Source: Candidatus Saccharimonadota bacterium
GTDB lineage: Bacteria > Patescibacteriota > Saccharimonadia > Saccharimonadales > UBA4665
Length of the DNA stretch: 64,000 nucleotides
Direction: 5' to 3'
Assembly (NCBI GenBank): GCA_024635495.1
Contig: JAGXIT010000004.1
Coordinates: 310,001 to 374,000, forward strand
Positions within the stretch are counted from its first letter, which is position 1; each line of letters begins with the position of its first letter. Below the pieces are notes generated by a model. It did no database searches and was not told the origin of the DNA. It saw nothing but the letters and a program-made list of their open reading frames with translations. Below, one piece after another: positions 60,276 through 64,000 of the stretch. A program made the translations under genes and the position numbers.

Positions 60276-60490
60276 CTCGGCCCGAAGCAGTAAGACAACA
60301 CATCCATGAAACCTAGGGATACATAACGACCGCCGGAGGCAACGGCGCATCGCGCCGGTTTTAGGGCGGGTAGAGAGTTTTTTGAATTCAGTTCAAAAAA
60401 CAAGGAGGGTAAGACCCTCCTTGGATATACTTGCTTTTAAAAAGTAGTAGACTTTTTAAAAGGGCCGGTAATTTCGACCCTTTTCGCGGA
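60276..60490 (+). ncRNA. Hairpin-rich region, candidate structured RNA
   Basis: The largest gene-free stretch (60274-60647). It contains in series: CGGCGC-ATC-GCGCCG (60343-60357) closed by ACCGCC/GGCGGGT; GTTTTTTGAA/TTCAAAAAAC (60377-60401); CAAGGAGGGT-AAG-ACCCTCCTTG (60401-60423); CTTTTAAAAAGT-AGTAG-ACTTTTTAAAAG (60434-60462); and AAAAGGG/CCCTTTT (60458-60484). The last two share bases and exclude each other. It is unlike tmRNA, SRP RNA or RNase P by their conserved motifs. Strand is assumed from the flanking genes. From 60491 to the hydrolase promoter I see no further feature. Confidence 0.35.
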
Positions 60491-60647
60491 AACTATAACT
60501 AATTTCCATATGTATAATAGCGCGAATCACGGAAGTTGTAAGTGAGCAAAATTACTGAAATGTCTTGCTCGCAGGAGTATAATCCCGGTTACGCTGTATG
60601 CATTAATATAGTTGCATACTAACTCTCTTCCTAGGTATGCTATGCTG

Positions 60648-61442
60648 ATGAGTCTCGACTATTTTGCACATGGTATGCTCGGCAGACCATACCGATTACA
60701 TGTCACGCATCACGGTAAACGTGATGGACCGGTTGTCATACTCCTGCATGGCATCGCAGCCAGTAGCGAGGACTGGAATAAGGTGCTACCTCATCTCGAA
60801 AAAACTCATCATTGCATCACCATTGACCTGCTCGGTTTCGGTAAATCGCCAAAACCAGGCTGGGCTGAGTACACCATGCAAGACCACCTGCGTTCGATGT
60901 ACCACACTATAAATAAGCTTCGCCTCAAGCGAGATTTTGTACTCGTCGGTCACTCGCTCGGCGCACTATTAGCGGCCCGCTACGCCACGCAACACGAGCA
61001 AAATATCAATCGACTTTTACTGCTCAGTCCACCCGTCTACCCACCGCTCGATAGTATATCGAGACGCGGGGTACGCCAATTGACGGGTATACTACTCAAC
61101 ATCTATAAGCTCTTGCGGACGAATCCTCGGAGTACACCAGAGACCTTCCGAGCACTGACCTACGTCGCGCCAATCCCGCGCGCCGTCGTTAAACACCCAG
61201 ATATTTGGGTACCATTTATGCGCTCACTTAAGGAATGTATAGAGAAACAAACCATCCTTGGGGATGTCGCGCAGCTAACGCTTCCGATTGATGTCTTCCA
61301 CGGCACGCTTGATCAGGTTGTACTTGGGCCAAACGTAGAGCTCCTGGCGAAGGTAAATGTGCATATTCATGAATTTATGGGTACCCATGAGCTGACAGCT
61401 CGATATGGCAAGCTTGTCGCCCGCACGTTGACCGAAGAGTAA
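60648..61442 (+). CDS. Alpha/beta hydrolase
   Basis: 264 aa. Alpha/beta-fold esterase or lipase-like enzyme: VVILLHGIAASSEDWNKVLPHL with the oxyanion HG, nucleophile elbow VGHSLGALLAARYA (Ser), acid in DVFHGTLDQVV and the late His in GTHELTARYG. Substrate unknown. ATG 60648 is chosen because TATGCT ends 6 nt upstream, with TTGCAT 18 bp before it; in-frame starts at 60612 and 60642 lie in or beside the promoter. Confidence 0.88.
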   Translation: MSLDYFAHGMLGRPYRLHVTHHGKRDGPVVILLHGIAASSEDWNKVLPHLEKTHHCITIDLLGFGKSPKPGWAEYTMQDHLRSMYHTINKLRLKRDFVLVGHSLGALLAARYATQHEQNINRLLLLSPPVYPPLDSISRRGVRQLTGILLNIYKLLRTNPRSTPETFRALTYVAPIPRAVVKHPDIWVPFMRSLKECIEKQTILGDVAQLTLPIDVFHGTLDQVVLGPNVELLAKVNVHIHEFMGTHELTARYGKLVARTLTEE

Positions 61443-61487
61443 CCTCGGATTGCCAAAGCATAAGCATCGTGCGAGAATACTACAGTA

Positions 61488-63164
61488 GTGGAATCAACAA
61501 TTTTTCTTCAGCTCGCAACCGTGCTGGCTATCGCAGCTGGTGTATCGACCATCATGCGTATTTTCCGCCAGCCACTCATTATCGGCTATATTCTATCTGG
61601 AATCATTACCGGCCCGGCATTGCTCGACATAATCCATAACCATGCCGCGTTCGAGTCATTTTCACAGATTGGCATTACGCTGTTGCTATTCATCGTCGGG
61701 CTTGGGCTCAACGTCAGCGTTATACGTAGCACCGGTAAGCCCGTGCTACTGGTATTCCTCATCAATCTCATTTTGGTTGGTGGCGTCAGTTTTGGAGTAA
61801 GTGAATGGCTCGGCTTCACGCAGACAGAAGCAGTGCTCGTGGCTATGGCTTTAATCTTCAGTAGTACGATTGTGGTTATCAAAAACCTTGTCGACAAGCG
61901 AGAGCAGCATCGTCTCTTTGGACAGATTACCGTGGGTATACTGCTCGTAGAGGACTTGGCTGCAACTATTGTGCTCTTGGTGCTTGCCACGCTCAATACT
62001 GGCAGCAGCAGCGAGCAACTTTTCGCCCTTGCTGGTAAGGGATTACTCCTCGCCGGCGGCATGGTATTCATGGGCTGGATCGTGATGTCGCGATTAGTCC
62101 GATTCTTCGCCGTCAATCAAGAGTTCCTATTTACCTTCGCGATTGCCTGGGCCTTTAGCGTGGCGGCACTGTTTGAGGTTGCTGGCTTCTCGATCGAAGT
62201 TGGGGCGCTATTCGCTGGTGTATCGCTAGCATCCCTGCCCTACGCCCAAGAGATTAGCACTCGACTGAAGCCTCTGCGCGACTTCTTCCTGCTCTTGTTC
62301 TTCATCGGCCTAGGTGGAACCATGACACTTGGTGGTCTACAAGAAGCGCTAGTGCCAGCAATCATTTTCTCGGCTATCGCAGTCATCCTTAAGCCGCTTA
62401 GCATCTCAGTCGGCCTCGGTGTGCTTGGCTATACTAAACAGACTGGTTTCAAGGCCGCATCGCACCTTTCGCAAATAAGCGAATTCTCTATCATCATGCT
62501 AGCACTTGCCGTCAGTCAAGGGCTGTCGAGTACGCTCGTGATGAATGTCGTCACGTTGACTGCCTTCATTACTATTGCACTATCATCGTACTTCATGAAA
62601 TATGATGATGAACTATTCCGCATGTTTAGCCGTACGCTCAGTATTTTTGAGCGCAAATCGGTGCGTCTCGATAGTGGTAAATCACCTGACTACAAAATGG
62701 TCCTTTTCGGCTATCACAAAGGCGGCCATGAGTTTATCAATACTTTCCGCGATATGCATAAGTCCTACGTCGTCATCGATTATGACCCAGAAGTCATTGA
62801 GACTCTCGAGCGTCAGCATATTCATCATATTTACGGCGATGCTACTGACTACGAAATGCTGGAAGAGCTTGGCGTCGGCAAGGCAGAGATGATCGTCAGT
62901 ATACTGCCTGGGCGCACTACGAATCGTGAATTACTGAAATACTATCTTTCAAAAAATCCAGACGGCATCTTTATTTGCCACGCCGCAGATTATGATACTG
63001 CTGCGGAGCTCTACGAAAATGGTGCTTCATACGTTATGCTTCCTCACTTTATTGGCTCAGAAAAGATGAGCGCCTTCATCCGCAAAAACGGCAATAGTAA
63101 GTCAGCCTTCGATGCCTACCGCAAGAACCACATCGTAGCACTTGGCAAAATGTCGTTGTTCTAA
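61488..63164 (+). CDS. KefB/CPA2-type cation:proton antiporter with TrkA-N domain
   Basis: 558 aa. About twelve membrane helices (residues 1-385) with CPA2 features (RQPLIIGYILSGIITGPAL, GLGLNVSVIR, LFFIGLGGTMTLGG), then a cytoplasmic RCK/TrkA-N domain (VLFGYHKGGHEFINTF, VVIDYDPEVIETLERQHIHH, YGDATDYEMLEELGVGKAEM) that binds NAD(H) and gates K+ or Na+ exchange. GTG start at 61488; AATACT lies 6 nt upstream, a weak -10. Confidence 0.93.
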   Translation: MESTIFLQLATVLAIAAGVSTIMRIFRQPLIIGYILSGIITGPALLDIIHNHAAFESFSQIGITLLLFIVGLGLNVSVIRSTGKPVLLVFLINLILVGGVSFGVSEWLGFTQTEAVLVAMALIFSSTIVVIKNLVDKREQHRLFGQITVGILLVEDLAATIVLLVLATLNTGSSSEQLFALAGKGLLLAGGMVFMGWIVMSRLVRFFAVNQEFLFTFAIAWAFSVAALFEVAGFSIEVGALFAGVSLASLPYAQEISTRLKPLRDFFLLLFFIGLGGTMTLGGLQEALVPAIIFSAIAVILKPLSISVGLGVLGYTKQTGFKAASHLSQISEFSIIMLALAVSQGLSSTLVMNVVTLTAFITIALSSYFMKYDDELFRMFSRTLSIFERKSVRLDSGKSPDYKMVLFGYHKGGHEFINTFRDMHKSYVVIDYDPEVIETLERQHIHHIYGDATDYEMLEELGVGKAEMIVSILPGRTTNRELLKYYLSKNPDGIFICHAADYDTAAELYENGASYVMLPHFIGSEKMSAFIRKNGNSKSAFDAYRKNHIVALGKMSLF

Positions 63165-63220
63165 ATCACGGCCAGATTTGCGCTTTTGTAACGCAACATA
63201 TGTGATACACTAGCCGCAAC

Positions 63221-63901
63221 ATGAGAAAAAACTTTTTATACTATGATATTATATTGGCCCTTTTTGCGGTGGTGCTACTCATATCAAACATTGCGGCAAT
63301 CAAGCTAATCCAGTTTGGCCCAATCATCAGTGATGGCGGCGCTGTCCTATTCCCGTTGGCGTATATTCTCGGTGATATTCTAACGGAAGTCTACGGCTAC
63401 CGTTATGCTCGACGGGCTATATGGACTGGTTTTGCGAGTATGCTGCTGGCGGTGACGATATTCACGATTGTCCGATATCTGCCCGGCGCGGACGCCTGGT
63501 CTAGCCAGGGCGCTTATGTTGAGATCCTTGGCTTCTTCCCGCGCATTGTGCTGGCTAGCTTGGCTGCGTTCTTGATCGGCGAATTTTTGAACTCTTTTGT
63601 GCTTGCGAAACTCAAGGTCAAACAAAAAGGACAAAAACTATGGGTACGTTTGATAGGCTCTACGATTGTCGGTGAGTTTTTCGATACACTCGTTTTTGGG
63701 CTTATTGCATTCGGCGGCATCCTGACGGGCAACGATATGATTACGTATCTAATGATTGGCTGGGGCTTTAAGGTTGGCGTTGAGATCGTCTTCTTGCCCG
63801 TAACGTACCGTGTTATTGCATTCCTTAAAAAACGTGAAAAAGTTGATTATTACGACAAGAAAACGAAGTTCACTCCATTTTCATTGGGTGTTGATAAATA
63901 G
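63221..63901 (+). CDS. Queuosine precursor transporter (YhhQ/QPTR family)
   Basis: 226-aa membrane protein with about six helices. Family marks: LISNIAAIKLIQFG, FPLAYILGDILTEVYGYRYARRAIW and EFFDTLVFGLIAFGG. It imports queuine or preQ bases for tRNA modification. The adjacent, convergent tgt supports this. TACACT in an extended -10 (TGA-TACACT) ends 9 nt before the ATG. Confidence 0.93.
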   Translation: MRKNFLYYDIILALFAVVLLISNIAAIKLIQFGPIISDGGAVLFPLAYILGDILTEVYGYRYARRAIWTGFASMLLAVTIFTIVRYLPGADAWSSQGAYVEILGFFPRIVLASLAAFLIGEFLNSFVLAKLKVKQKGQKLWVRLIGSTIVGEFFDTLVFGLIAFGGILTGNDMITYLMIGWGFKVGVEIVFLPVTYRVIAFLKKREKVDYYDKKTKFTPFSLGVDK

Positions 63902-64000
63902 TTATTTCCCGTAGTAGCGAGCGAGCCAAGCTTTCTTGAAACTCTTGAACGAACCATCCTCAATGGCATATCGCATTTGATCGACTAATCCAACGATGAA
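63902..64000 (-). CDS. tgt: tRNA-guanine transglycosylase, C-terminal fragment (5' part outside window)
   Basis: The minus strand reads FIVGLVDQMRYAIEDGSFKS then FKKAWLARYYGK and a TAA stop: 32 residues that match the C-terminal helix of Tgt (MRxAIxxGxFxxFxxxFxxxY). Tgt exchanges G34 of tRNA for preQ1 or queuine. The gene begins outside the window. It converges on the queuosine precursor transporter, with the two stop codons adjacent. Confidence 0.8.
   Translation of the reverse strand, partial: FIVGLVDQMRYAIEDGSFKSFKKAWLARYYGK

Noticed and set aside
60276-60490. Identity of the hairpin region as tmRNA, SRP RNA, 6S RNA or RNase P RNA
   Set aside because: None of the conserved cores (for example GGAAGGAAGCAG of SRP RNA or GAGGAAAGTC of RNase P) is present, and the fold is serial hairpins rather than one long helix.
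63165-63220. preQ1 riboswitch in front of the queuosine precursor transporter
   Set aside because: The gap is 56 bp and the predicted transcript begins only a few nt before the ATG, leaving no room for an aptamer.
1-64000. tRNA genes, CRISPR arrays, insertion sequences, prophage
   Set aside because: I scanned the gaps for T-loop motifs, direct repeats with spacers, transposase motifs and terminal inverted repeats and found none that I could support.

Overview
The window looks like chromosomal DNA of an ultra-small bacterium of the Patescibacteria/CPR, most probably Candidatus Saccharibacteria (TM7). This placement is an inference from gene content: GatCAB amidotransferase, a split transketolase with Rpe, RpiB, class II aldolase and GAPDH, no biosynthetic operons, a PilB ATPase, a large M1 aminopeptidase, YtxH and YajQ proteins, and many lineage-restricted hypothetical genes. 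TGA is used as a normal stop codon. Genes are densely packed on both strands. I recognised no tRNA, rRNA, CRISPR array, insertion sequence or prophage.

Layout. 0-7.7 kb: a partial membrane gene, M1 aminopeptidase, the rplS-rnhB-(truncated yraN) translation/DNA block, PilB ATPase, a SpoU methyltransferase and a CAP-domain surface protein. 7.7-18.8 kb: dnaE, two small YtxH-type genes, then gatC-gatA-(membrane protein with an RNxxxH motif)-gatB-galU, and uvrB. 18.8-29.6 kb: a LOG-family gene, an unknown 411-aa protein, and the central-carbon block: a PfkB-family kinase, fba, the two transketolase halves, rpe, an RpiB fused to four membrane helices, a second RpiB, gapA, and ppa. 29.6-34.6 kb: glycerophosphodiesterase, a flavin reductase, thioredoxin reductase, glutaredoxin, two FKBP isomerases and a small membrane protein.

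34.7-47.1 kb is the accessory part. It holds mostly unrecognised single-promoter genes, including a three-member paralogous family (34.7, 35.4 and 46.5 kb) and a two-member family (36.8 and 37.5 kb), interrupted by two oxidoreductases, two GNAT-like proteins, a DUF3137-like membrane protein and a methyltransferase-like membrane protein. 47.2-64 kb returns to household functions: pheS-HIT-pheT, a secreted coiled-coil/pilin-like pair, yajQ, a glycoside hydrolase, uppP, LysR with a divergent inositol-phosphate synthase, rmuC, a ZIP transporter with a divergent Fur-family regulator, a hairpin-rich intergenic region, an alpha/beta hydrolase, a KefB-type antiporter, a queuosine-precursor transporter and the end of tgt.

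The strongest global signal is transcriptional. At about 30 gene starts a sigma70-like -10 hexamer, often of the extended TGn type, ends only 6-10 nt before the start codon, so these mRNAs are predicted to be leaderless. Shine-Dalgarno sequences appear mainly in front of genes inside operons and in front of a few genes with longer leaders (rplS, gapA, ppa, glutaredoxin, FKBP, ino1). This pattern fixes many start codons that a longest-ORF rule would misplace.
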